This document shows, piece after piece, positions 1 to 5,633 of a stretch of DNA of 8,189 bases. Every line of letters starts with the position of its first letter. Position 1 is the first letter of the stretch. The position numbers and the translations under genes were made by a program. The stretch comes from an uncultured Olegusella sp. (GTDB taxonomy: Bacteria; Actinomycetota; Coriobacteriia; Coriobacteriales; Atopobiaceae). Location of the stretch: the NCBI RefSeq assembly GCF_947253395.1, contig NZ_CAMXYY010000061.1, positions 1-8,189 of the forward strand, in the 5' to 3' direction. The notes beneath the pieces are model-generated. The model saw nothing but the letters and a program-made list of their open reading frames with translations, did no database searches and was not told the origin of the DNA.

Positions 1-38
1 TTTTGTATTGAATTTCTTGTGGTTATAACAAGCACATT

Positions 39-54
39 CCACTACATATAGTGG
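39..54. repeat. Short perfect palindrome upstream of the cluster
   Basis: CCACTA and TAGTGG form a perfect 6-bp inverted repeat around a 4-nt CATA centre. On the + strand it is followed by TTTAAAAAAA. It could be an operator half-site pair or the end of a transcript from an upstream gene outside the window. It lacks a proper T tract, so I do not call it a terminator. A 6-bp repeat in AT-rich DNA can also occur by chance. Confidence 0.3.
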
Positions 55-102
55 TTTAAAAAAATGAACGCACTTTCTTTTTAAGAAAATGCAGGATGTG
101 AC

Positions 103-117
103 TGACAATCATTCTCA
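103..117. promoter_or_regulatory. Candidate Fur-type operator (7-1-7 inverted repeat)
   Basis: The sequence TGACAATCATTCTCA matches TGANAATNATTNTCA at every fixed position, the core shape of the Fur box (7-1-7 consensus TGATAATNATTATCA). The two 7-nt arms are complementary at 6 of 7 positions. Read as the longer 19-bp Fur box (104-122), I count 14 of 19 matches. It does not resemble DtxR/IdeR boxes, and it lacks the outer bases typical of Zur or PerR sites. It lies about 90 bp upstream of the probable mraZ -10. It may therefore serve a gene to the left of the window, or a second weak promoter (TTAAGA at 81-86, GACAAT at 104-109). Binding is inferred, not shown. Confidence 0.42.
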
Positions 118-125
118 TTTTCTCG

Positions 126-141
126 ACGGCTTTTTTGCCGT
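126..141 (+). other. Small T-looped hairpin
   Basis: ACGGC (126-130) and GCCGT (137-141) pair around a loop of six T. The T run is in the loop, not after the stem, so this is not a standard intrinsic terminator on the + strand. Its role is unknown and it may be fortuitous. Confidence 0.25.
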
Positions 142-173
142 TCGGGTCGCTTTATCAGCTTTCGGCATAAAAA

Positions 174-197
174 TGTCGAATTGTGTCAAAAAGTGTC
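174..197 (+). promoter_or_regulatory. Probable MraZ operator: three TGTC boxes at 10-bp spacing
   Basis: TGTC occurs at 174-177, 184-187 and 194-197, exactly one helical turn apart and separated by 6-nt spacers. The second and third copies share GTGTC, and an A-rich stretch precedes the first and third. MraZ proteins are known to bind short direct repeats with about 10-bp periodicity in front of their own gene (TGGGN repeats in E. coli, AAAGTG-type repeats in mollicutes). The array sits directly upstream of the mraZ -10 hexamer, where a -35 element would be. This suggests autoregulation, as activator or repressor. The assignment rests on periodicity and location, not on a known consensus for this lineage. 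Confidence 0.62.
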
Positions 198-209
198 GGT
201 AATTCCCTC

Positions 210-215
210 TATAGT
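210..215 (+). promoter_or_regulatory. Probable -10 element of the mraZ promoter
   Basis: TATAGT matches TATAAT at 5 of 6 positions and lies 72 nt before the mraZ start. No good -35 hexamer is seen 16-18 bp upstream, where the sequence is A-rich and occupied by the TGTC boxes. The nearest partial match (TGTCAA, 184-189) is 20 bp away. The promoter may be weak without a helper protein, or I may have the wrong hexamer. Confidence 0.45.
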
Positions 216-287
216 ATTGCCACAGCCCTTTTTGGGGCGAGTGTTTGTTGTTGAGAAGAACAGCGACGTATGAGAAGGGAGGCTCAG

Positions 288-719
288 ATGTATCTCACTG
301 GTTCCAAGCGCGCAAACCTTGATTCCAAGTGCCGTCTGACTCTCCAGGCTGACTATCGTCGTGATTTTCCCGATGGCAAAATCAAACTCGTTCCCGTTCA
401 GGGCGCATTGTACGGATTCACTCCTGAGGGCTATGTCAACTGGGTTACCGGTGTCTGCCCCAATGCGAGCGACCCCAAAAGCGCTGACGCCCGTCGTGCC
501 CGTGCGCTCAATTCCCATGCTGTTGAGGTTGACATTGATGCTGCTGGCCGCATTAGCGTGGGTAAGTCGAGTGAGCAGGACCGCGAACGTCTTGGTCTAA
601 AGCGCGAGGTTGTGATTGCTGGCAACGGCGATCACTTCGAGATTTGGGATGCCACGCGTTGGGATCAGCTGCAGGCGGATGCAGAGGACGAGGAATTTGA
701 AGCATATCTCTTTGGCTAA
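288..719 (+). CDS. mraZ: Transcriptional regulator MraZ
   Basis: MraZ is the DNA-binding regulator encoded first in most dcw clusters. It forms ring-shaped oligomers that bind direct repeats in its own promoter. This copy is 143 aa, the usual family length. It has two SpoVT/AbrB-like (MraZ) repeats, each with the DXXXR motif: DSKCR at residues 12-16 and DAAGR at 84-88. The C-terminal GNGDHFEIWD (112-121) is also typical. I chose ATG 288 because AAGGGAGG (275-282) sits 5 nt before it and the protein then begins at the usual family position. An in-frame ATG at 270 would add six residues and lie upstream of that site. The first motif has Cys15 where the family usually has Gly. Three TGTC boxes upstream suggest autoregulation. 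rsmH starts 39 nt after the stop. Confidence 0.97.
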   Translation: MYLTGSKRANLDSKCRLTLQADYRRDFPDGKIKLVPVQGALYGFTPEGYVNWVTGVCPNASDPKSADARRARALNSHAVEVDIDAAGRISVGKSSEQDRERLGLKREVVIAGNGDHFEIWDATRWDQLQADAEDEEFEAYLFG

Positions 720-743
720 TCCAAGGTGTTATGTTTTGCCGCT

Positions 744-750
744 GAAGGAG
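744..750 (+). promoter_or_regulatory. Ribosome binding site that fixes the rsmH TTG start
   Basis: GAAGGAG lies 8 nt before the TTG at 759. The other in-frame candidates fit less well: GTG 750 overlaps this site, and GTG 726 has no comparable site upstream and would add 11 residues with no counterpart in the family. Confidence 0.7.
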
Positions 751-758
751 TGAAGGTT

Positions 759-1718
759 TTGACAGAAGAATATCGACACGTACCCGTGATGCTAAACGAA
801 GTCCTCAGTGTTCTTGATCCCAAAGCAGGGGATGTGGTTTGTGATTGTACGCTTGGGGGAGCAGGGCATAGCGTCAAGCTTGCCGAGCGTATTGCACCTG
901 ATGGACTTTCAATTGGCATCGACCAGGATGATGCAGCACTTGCTGCAGCAACTGAGCGCTTTGATACTGAGGTGCCAGACGCTGAGCATATCTTTCTCAA
1001 GGGTAACTTTGACGAGATGGATAGCTTGCTGCTTAAAGCTGGAGTTCCCGGAGTAGACTGCTTCCTTTTTGATTTGGGAGTTTCTTCTCCGCAACTTGAC
1101 GTTCCCGAGCGTGGCTTTAGCTACCACGAGGACGCACCACTTGATATGCGCATGGATCCGGAAAACAATCCAAGAAACGCAGCAGAGGTCATCAACACGA
1201 CAAACGAATCCGACCTCACCCGGATCCTCCGCGTATATGGGGACGAACGCTTTGCCAAACGCATTACTCGCGAGATTTGCAAACGGAGGAAGCAAGCGCC
1301 CATTGAGACGACGCTTCAACTGGTAGATGTTATCAAGTCAGCAATTCCCGCAGCAGCGCGCCGCAGTGGCAAACATCCTGCGCGCAAGACCTTCCAAGCG
1401 CTACGCATCGAGGTGAATCATGAACTGGATGCACTCGAGCAGGGCCTGCGCGCGGCAGTTCGTTGGGCTAATCCTGGTGGCCGCATTTGTGTGATTTCAT
1501 ATCACTCACTTGAGGATCGTATCGTCAAGCATGTGTTTGCTGAGTACTCACACGACAACACGCCGCCTGATATTCCGATTTCGACTTACGTGCCGATACT
1601 CAAAGTCACAACCCGCAAGCCCCTCATCGCCACTGACGAGGAGGTTGCCCACAACGCGCGAGCAAGAAGCGCGCTTCTCAGAGCCGCTCTCAAGCTCGAC
1701 GAGAAGGGCAAGATATAG
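759..1718 (+). CDS. rsmH: 16S rRNA (cytosine(1402)-N(4))-methyltransferase RsmH
   Basis: RsmH (MraW) uses S-adenosylmethionine to methylate N4 of C1402 in 16S rRNA, in the decoding centre of the small subunit. From TTG 759 the protein is 319 aa, the normal size. The methyltransferase motifs are in order: DCTLGGAGHS at 29-38 (SAM-binding motif I), GIDQD at 53-57, FDLGVSSPQLD at 104-114, GFSYHEDAPLDMRMD at 119-133, PARKTFQALRIEVNHEL at 207-223, and ISYHSLEDRIVK at 246-257. The region between about 140 and 200 is the inserted helical domain of the family. No truncation or frameshift is seen. The gene follows mraZ closely and probably shares its promoter. A 176-nt structured spacer follows it, so its transcript could be separated from that of ftsL. 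Confidence 0.98.
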   Translation: MTEEYRHVPVMLNEVLSVLDPKAGDVVCDCTLGGAGHSVKLAERIAPDGLSIGIDQDDAALAAATERFDTEVPDAEHIFLKGNFDEMDSLLLKAGVPGVDCFLFDLGVSSPQLDVPERGFSYHEDAPLDMRMDPENNPRNAAEVINTTNESDLTRILRVYGDERFAKRITREICKRRKQAPIETTLQLVDVIKSAIPAAARRSGKHPARKTFQALRIEVNHELDALEQGLRAAVRWANPGGRICVISYHSLEDRIVKHVFAEYSHDNTPPDIPISTYVPILKVTTRKPLIATDEEVAHNARARSALLRAALKLDEKGKI

Positions 1719-1724
1719 CAACTC

Positions 1725-1738
1725 CGACCCTCGGGTCG
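1725..1738 (+). other. GC-rich hairpin just after rsmH
   Basis: CGACC (1725-1729) pairs with GGTCG (1734-1738) around a CTCG loop, starting 7 nt after the rsmH stop. No T tract follows, so a classic intrinsic terminator is unlikely. It could protect or pause the end of the rsmH message, or be part of a structured leader for ftsL. Confidence 0.4.
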
Positions 1739-1756
1739 TCTTGCAAGGTGTTATTT

Positions 1757-1862
1757 GCACTACCGCAGCATATATGAAGTACGACGCAACACAACGATGC
1801 AAAACGGAGCTTAAACGCACTACCAACGCAGCACCAATGAAGTACTACCGCAACACAAACGA
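1757..1862 (+). repeat. Imperfect tandem duplication in the rsmH-ftsL spacer
   Basis: Unit 1 (1757-1797) and unit 2 (1817-1862) align at about 37 of 41 positions with three small gaps. Shared blocks are GCACTACC, GCAGCA, ATGAAGTAC and GCAACACAA. The repeat distance is about 60-64 nt. Both units are rich in A and C and poor in T (unit 1: 16 A, 12 C, 8 G, 5 T; unit 2: 19 A, 16 C, 7 G, 4 T). The gaps include single-base indels, so the duplication does not preserve a reading frame throughout, which argues against a coding origin. The transcript here should be largely unpaired. It could be a binding site for Rho or another RNA-binding protein, or simply a local duplication. Confidence 0.6.
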
Positions 1863-1878
1863 GAGAGCTGAAGCTCTC
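1863..1878 (+). promoter_or_regulatory. Hairpin beside the ftsL ribosome binding site
   Basis: GAGAGC (1863-1868) pairs with GCTCTC (1873-1878) around a TGAA loop. The ftsL ribosome binding site AGGAAG (1883-1888) begins 4 nt later. The stem would leave the site open but lies close enough to affect ribosome entry or to act as a cleavage or stability element. The function is inferred from position only. Confidence 0.4.
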
Positions 1879-1895
1879 AGATAGGAAGCAGAACA

Positions 1896-2369
1896 ATGGT
1901 TTATGAGGGGGCCGAGGCACTTCGTCTCGAAGGCGCACAAGTACGTAGCGTGCGCCCGTACAGCACACCAGTTGCTGCCCCCTCCTTCGAGGTTTACGAA
2001 GGTGGTGGTCTCGACGCTCGTGCTCGTCAGGGAGTCGATTCTACCTTCATCTCTCGTGTACGCATGGTCGCCCTTGTAGTGCTTGCTGTCGTTATCGTTG
2101 GAGCATTTCGTGTCGCTCTATCTGTGGCAACGGTACATGAACTTCAAGCTAGTTTAGGCTTGCGAAGCCAGGTTGAGAGTTTGCAAAACATAAACGCTGA
2201 ACTTGAGATTGAACGTTCAGTAGAGTCTTCTTCGCAACGTATTATTGCGATTGCAACTCAGAATTACGGCATGGTATACGCCAGCGATGTGGATACCATC
2301 AAGCTTGATCACAAGAGCGCAGATACAAGCAGCGCAATCTCTGAAGCCTCGAGTAAAGTCGAGTCCTAA
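1896..2369 (+). CDS. ftsL: FtsL-like cell division protein (bitopic membrane protein)
   Basis: FtsL is a small divisome protein that pairs with FtsB/DivIC and FtsQ/DivIB and helps activate the FtsW-FtsI septal synthase. This protein is 157 aa. It has a cytoplasmic N-terminal tail of about 55 residues, one membrane segment at about 56-77 (MVALVVLAVVIVGAF core), then a predicted coiled coil at about 80-110. After that comes the FtsL-type stretch SSQRIIAIATQNYGMVYA (112-129). The last 20 residues are rich in Ser, Ala and charged residues. Start ATG 1896 has AGGAAG (1883-1888) 7 nt before it. FtsL sequences diverge quickly, so the call rests on topology, the C-terminal motif and the position between rsmH and ftsI. 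The stop codon is one base from the ftsI start. A DivIC/FtsB-type protein is the main alternative. Confidence 0.86.
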   Translation: MVYEGAEALRLEGAQVRSVRPYSTPVAAPSFEVYEGGGLDARARQGVDSTFISRVRMVALVVLAVVIVGAFRVALSVATVHELQASLGLRSQVESLQNINAELEIERSVESSSQRIIAIATQNYGMVYASDVDTIKLDHKSADTSSAISEASSKVES

Positions 2370-2370
2370 G

Positions 2371-4158
2371 ATGACCCGCTCAAGGGGTCGGGGCTTCGGG
2401 GATGTACCCGGAGCCTCTTATGATGAGGCTCGTCGTCATCGTGAAGAAATGCGCCGCCAGCGCTTTGGAGCGCAAGGTCAAGGTGCGAGCGATTATGGCT
2501 TTGCTATTATCTTTCGCTGGTTTTTAGCAGTGGCCATTGTGGTTGCGGCGCGGCTACTTATTTTGCAAGTGATTGATGCTCCCAAGCTTGCAGCCACAGG
2601 CAAAGCGCAGCGCACCAATGTCGTTGCACTACATGCCAAGCGCGGCACTATCTACGATCGCAATGGTAATGTGCTTGCGGTGAGTGAAGACTGCAAAACC
2701 ATCTACGCTAACCCTAAAGAAATATCTGATGTACGCAAAGCCGCTCGTGCTCTTGCAAAGGTCTTTGGCGGCATGTCTTCGGACTATATTCCCAAACTGC
2801 GCCAAGATGCGAGCTTTGTCTATGTGCGTCGTCAGGTTGATACCAAGCTTGCAAAAGAGCTTCAGAGTGAACTTGAAAAAAACAAGATCACGGGCATTTA
2901 CTTTCTCGATGACACCAAACGCGTTTATCCCTACAAAGGGGTGGCTGGTCAGGTGCTTGGCATGGTCGGTGTAGATGGGGAAGGCCTTTCAGGTCTTGAA
3001 CTTTACTATGAAGACATTCTGCACGGCAGCGATGGTGAGATGATTATGGAGCGCGGCCTGCATGGCGAGCCCATTGCGGGCGCTACTGCCGAGATTGCGC
3101 CTGCCAAAAACGGAGCTGACATCATGCTTAGTCTTGATGTCAACATCCAGCGGGTTGCCGAAGAACAAATTAGCGAGGCAGTAAAGACCTATACCGCAGA
3201 TTCTGGCTCGGTTATGGTGACTGATCCGACAACAGGGGAAATCCTTGCTGCGTGCTCGACGCCTCTTCTTGATTTGACGGACCTTTCTGAGGCAGAAGCT
3301 GCAGCCTATACCTTGCGTCCCGTCACGAGCTCATACGAGCCAGGTTCGATTTTTAAAGTTCTTACCGCTGCTATCGGCGTTGATAACAAGTTAATGGAAG
3401 ACACCAGTACGTGGGCGGTGCCTGCTGAGGTCAAAGTAGGCGACAATTATGTTACCGATGTCGACAACCGTGACTACACCATGACCATGAGTCTTCGCGA
3501 GATAATGCGCCGCTCATCCAATACGGGCATGGCTCTCATAGGTCAGCAAGTCATCGGTTCCAAGCGTTTCTCGCAAGGCGTTGATGATTTCCATATCGGT
3601 CATAAAACGGGTATTGACTATCCTGGTGAAACCGAAGGCATTGTTAAAACAATGAAGCAATACGATGGCTCTACTTTAGGCAATATGGCCTTTGGCCAAG
3701 GTCTTGCCATTCCGATGGTACAAATGGTGGAGGCGGTGGGCTCTGTTGCCAACGGTGGCACGCTCTATACTCCTCATTTTCTCAAGACTAAAGATGGCAA
3801 AGAGGTGGCGTGGAAGGGTCATGGCAAATCTGTCTCATCCAAGACTTGTGCCATGGTGAGCGATATTATGCGTACCGTTGTCGATGAAGGTACGGCAATG
3901 AATGGTGATGTTGAGGGTTATGATGTTGCAGCAAAAACGGGTACAGGTCAGCAGGTAACCGAAGACGGATCTGGCTACAAGCCTGATAGCTTTGTGTCTT
4001 CTCTTATCGGCTTTGCTAATGCGAGTGACCCTCGAGTTTTGGTCTATGTAGGTCTGAACGGAACGGGATATCATGGCTCCGCAGCAGGACCTGCATTCTC
4101 GGCTATCATGAGTGAAGCACTTTCTGACATGGGAGTCAGACCGGCGAGTGATACATAG
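2371..4158 (+). CDS. ftsI: Class B penicillin-binding protein, septal transpeptidase FtsI (PBP3/PbpB type)
   Basis: FtsI cross-links peptidoglycan at the division septum together with FtsW and is a beta-lactam target. The protein is 595 aa. It has an Arg-rich cytoplasmic tail (1-43) and a membrane anchor at about 44-66. The PBP dimerisation domain begins with RGTIYDRNG (91-99). The transpeptidase domain carries all three catalytic motifs: SIFK (Ser326, Lys329), SSN (382-384) and KTGT (522-525). It ends soon after the transpeptidase domain and has no PASTA repeats, which favours FtsI over SpoVD or PBP2x types. I start it at ATG 2371, one base after the ftsL stop. The open frame continues upstream inside ftsL, but that part lies out of frame with ftsL and looks non-coding. 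The Shine-Dalgarno signal is weak (GAG at 2361-2363), so translation is probably coupled to ftsL. murF follows after 14 nt. Confidence 0.95.
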   Translation: MTRSRGRGFGDVPGASYDEARRHREEMRRQRFGAQGQGASDYGFAIIFRWFLAVAIVVAARLLILQVIDAPKLAATGKAQRTNVVALHAKRGTIYDRNGNVLAVSEDCKTIYANPKEISDVRKAARALAKVFGGMSSDYIPKLRQDASFVYVRRQVDTKLAKELQSELEKNKITGIYFLDDTKRVYPYKGVAGQVLGMVGVDGEGLSGLELYYEDILHGSDGEMIMERGLHGEPIAGATAEIAPAKNGADIMLSLDVNIQRVAEEQISEAVKTYTADSGSVMVTDPTTGEILAACSTPLLDLTDLSEAEAAAYTLRPVTSSYEPGSIFKVLTAAIGVDNKLMEDTSTWAVPAEVKVGDNYVTDVDNRDYTMTMSLREIMRRSSNTGMALIGQQVIGSKRFSQGVDDFHIGHKTGIDYPGETEGIVKTMKQYDGSTLGNMAFGQGLAIPMVQMVEAVGSVANGGTLYTPHFLKTKDGKEVAWKGHGKSVSSKTCAMVSDIMRTVVDEGTAMNGDVEGYDVAAKTGTGQQVTEDGSGYKPDSFVSSLIGFANASDPRVLVYVGLNGTGYHGSAAGPAFSAIMSEALSDMGVRPASDT

Positions 4159-4172
4159 CGCAAGGAGTGTCG

Positions 4173-5633
4173 ATGCTATATTTACCTGTTGCAGATATTG
4201 CGACTGCAACTGCTGCAACTATAGTGTGCGGAGATACAGACAAGCAAGTCACAGCAGTAGAAACTGATTCTCGCCGCGTAGCGGCGGGGACGCTTTTTGT
4301 TTGCTTTCCGGGCGAGCATGTCGATGGCAATGATTTTGCTGCGTCTGCCGTAAAAGCAGGAGCCGCTGCTATCGCTTTGACCCGCGAACCGAGCTGTGAG
4401 CTTGTGTCTGTCGCTCAGAAGAGCTCCTGTGCACTACTGCGCGTTGCAGATGATGATCCAACTGAATTTATGCTGCGTCTCGCTGAGGCGTGGCGCCTTC
4501 GCAACCCCCAATGGACGGTCGTAGGCGTAACGGGCTCGGTAGGTAAAACCACTACCAAAGACTTACTTGCGGCTGGTCTTGGTGCTTGTTGGAAGACGCA
4601 TGCTACTGCAGGTAACTTTAATAATCTGATTGGCCTGCCCCTCACCTTGCTTTCAGCTGATCCCAGCGATGAAGTTGTGATCTGTGAGATGGGCATGAAT
4701 CACAAAGGTGAGCTTTCGCGTCTCACCAAAGCAGCGCGTCCAAGCGTTGCATTGATTACCAATGTCGGTACGAGCCACATTGGCCTGTTGGGTAGCCGCG
4801 AAAATATTGCGCGCGCCAAAGCTGAAATTATCGAAGGCCTTCAGCCCAGCGCAGTGCCGCAGCAGCTGTCAATTGGTGAGGTTCACTCCTGCTTGGTTAT
4901 GACCAGTGACAATGATTTTGCTCCTTTCATCGAAAAAGAGTTTTGTCGTCCTGCAGCAGTTGAGACGAGTTATGTTGGCGAAGACGAAAAGACCAGCTTG
5001 AGCTGTGGCTCCATCGCCCTTGATGAGCTCGGGCGCCCTGAGTTTGATGTGAGCTTTTCTGATGGCACTATGCGCCACAGCAAGTTAGAACTTCCTGGCA
5101 CTGCGGTTGTTTCTGATTATCTACTCGCCTTGGCCATTGCCGAGCGCTTAGGTGCCAAAAGAGATATAGTCTGCTCTGCCATGGAGCATATGCCTGCCTC
5201 CCATATGCGTCTTGAGGTGGTTGGCGGTGGCGAGCAGCCCCGTCTTATTGATGACTCCTACAATGCGAGTCCAACATCAATGGCAGCCGCCCTCGATGTG
5301 CTTGCATCTCTTCCTTGCACAGGCAGGCGTATCGCAGTATTAGGTGAGATGGGGGAGATGGGCGACGATTCTGCCCGTCTTCATGAATACGTGGGCTGCT
5401 ATGCAGCGGCAAAAAAACCTGACCTGATTGTGTGGGTTGGTACAAAAGATGCAGCCCTTATGCGCGCAGCGGCTCTTGTTATGGGGTTTTCTGATGACCA
5501 TATGGAGTCTTTTGCTGATGTAGCATCCGCGCTTGCTACTATCAAGCCTATCCTTAATGCCAAAGACCTTGTCTTGGTGAAAGCCTCGCGTTCGGCAGGC
5601 CTTGATGCGTTTGTGAAAGGAGTACTTGCCTAA
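4173..5633 (+). CDS. murF: UDP-N-acetylmuramoyl-tripeptide--D-alanyl-D-alanine ligase MurF
   Basis: MurF adds D-Ala-D-Ala to UDP-MurNAc-tripeptide using ATP, in the cytoplasm, the last Mur ligase step. The protein is 486 aa. Visible motifs are the P-loop GVTGSVGKTTTK (118-129, Lys125), TAGNFNNLIGLP (145-156), EMGMNHKGE (172-180), TNVGTSHIG (196-204), RAKAEI (214-219), a conserved-type Arg346, and DDSYNASPTSM (360-370) followed by LGEMGEMG (390-397). The last motifs distinguish MurF from MurE. One motif is abnormal: where Mur ligases usually have G-x-HNxxN, this protein has GTAVVSD (309-315), so His and both Asn are replaced. ATG 4173 is preferred, with AAGGAG (4162-4167) 5 nt upstream; an in-frame GTG at 4167 overlaps that site. 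The gene directly follows ftsI, with no murE between. Its stop overlaps the mraY start. Confidence 0.95.
   Translation: MLYLPVADIATATAATIVCGDTDKQVTAVETDSRRVAAGTLFVCFPGEHVDGNDFAASAVKAGAAAIALTREPSCELVSVAQKSSCALLRVADDDPTEFMLRLAEAWRLRNPQWTVVGVTGSVGKTTTKDLLAAGLGACWKTHATAGNFNNLIGLPLTLLSADPSDEVVICEMGMNHKGELSRLTKAARPSVALITNVGTSHIGLLGSRENIARAKAEIIEGLQPSAVPQQLSIGEVHSCLVMTSDNDFAPFIEKEFCRPAAVETSYVGEDEKTSLSCGSIALDELGRPEFDVSFSDGTMRHSKLELPGTAVVSDYLLALAIAERLGAKRDIVCSAMEHMPASHMRLEVVGGGEQPRLIDDSYNASPTSMAAALDVLASLPCTGRRIAVLGEMGEMGDDSARLHEYVGCYAAAKKPDLIVWVGTKDAALMRAAALVMGFSDDHMESFADVASALATIKPILNAKDLVLVKASRSAGLDAFVKGVLA

Noticed and set aside
74..88. Inverted repeat TTTCTT / AAGAAA
   Set aside because: It is an AT-only-rich 6-bp stem with a 3-nt loop in AT-rich DNA, likely by chance.
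225..238. GCCC / GGGC pairing in the mraZ leader
   Set aside because: Only four base pairs with a 6-nt loop, too weak to support a structure.
722..732. CAAGGTGTTAT shared between the mraZ-rsmH gap (722-732) and the rsmH-ftsL gap (1744-1754)
   Set aside because: An 11-nt match between two sites is expected by chance in a window of this size, and a nearly identical stretch (CAAGGTGTTC) also occurs inside murD.
1725..1745. Intrinsic terminator after rsmH
   Set aside because: The stem is only 5-6 bp and is followed by TCTTGCAAGG, not a T run.
1774..1884. Small open frame of 36 codons in the rsmH-ftsL spacer (begins MKYDATQR, with a second internal MKY)
   Set aside because: There is no ribosome binding site near its ATG, and the repeat units on which it lies differ by single-base indels, so the frame is not preserved between copies.
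2245..2370. Upstream extension of the ftsI frame
   Set aside because: It lies entirely within ftsL in another frame and has no ribosome binding site. ATG 2371 directly after the ftsL stop gives a normal FtsI N-terminus.
4167..4172. GTG start for murF, two codons upstream
   Set aside because: The GTG overlaps the ribosome binding site that serves ATG 4173.
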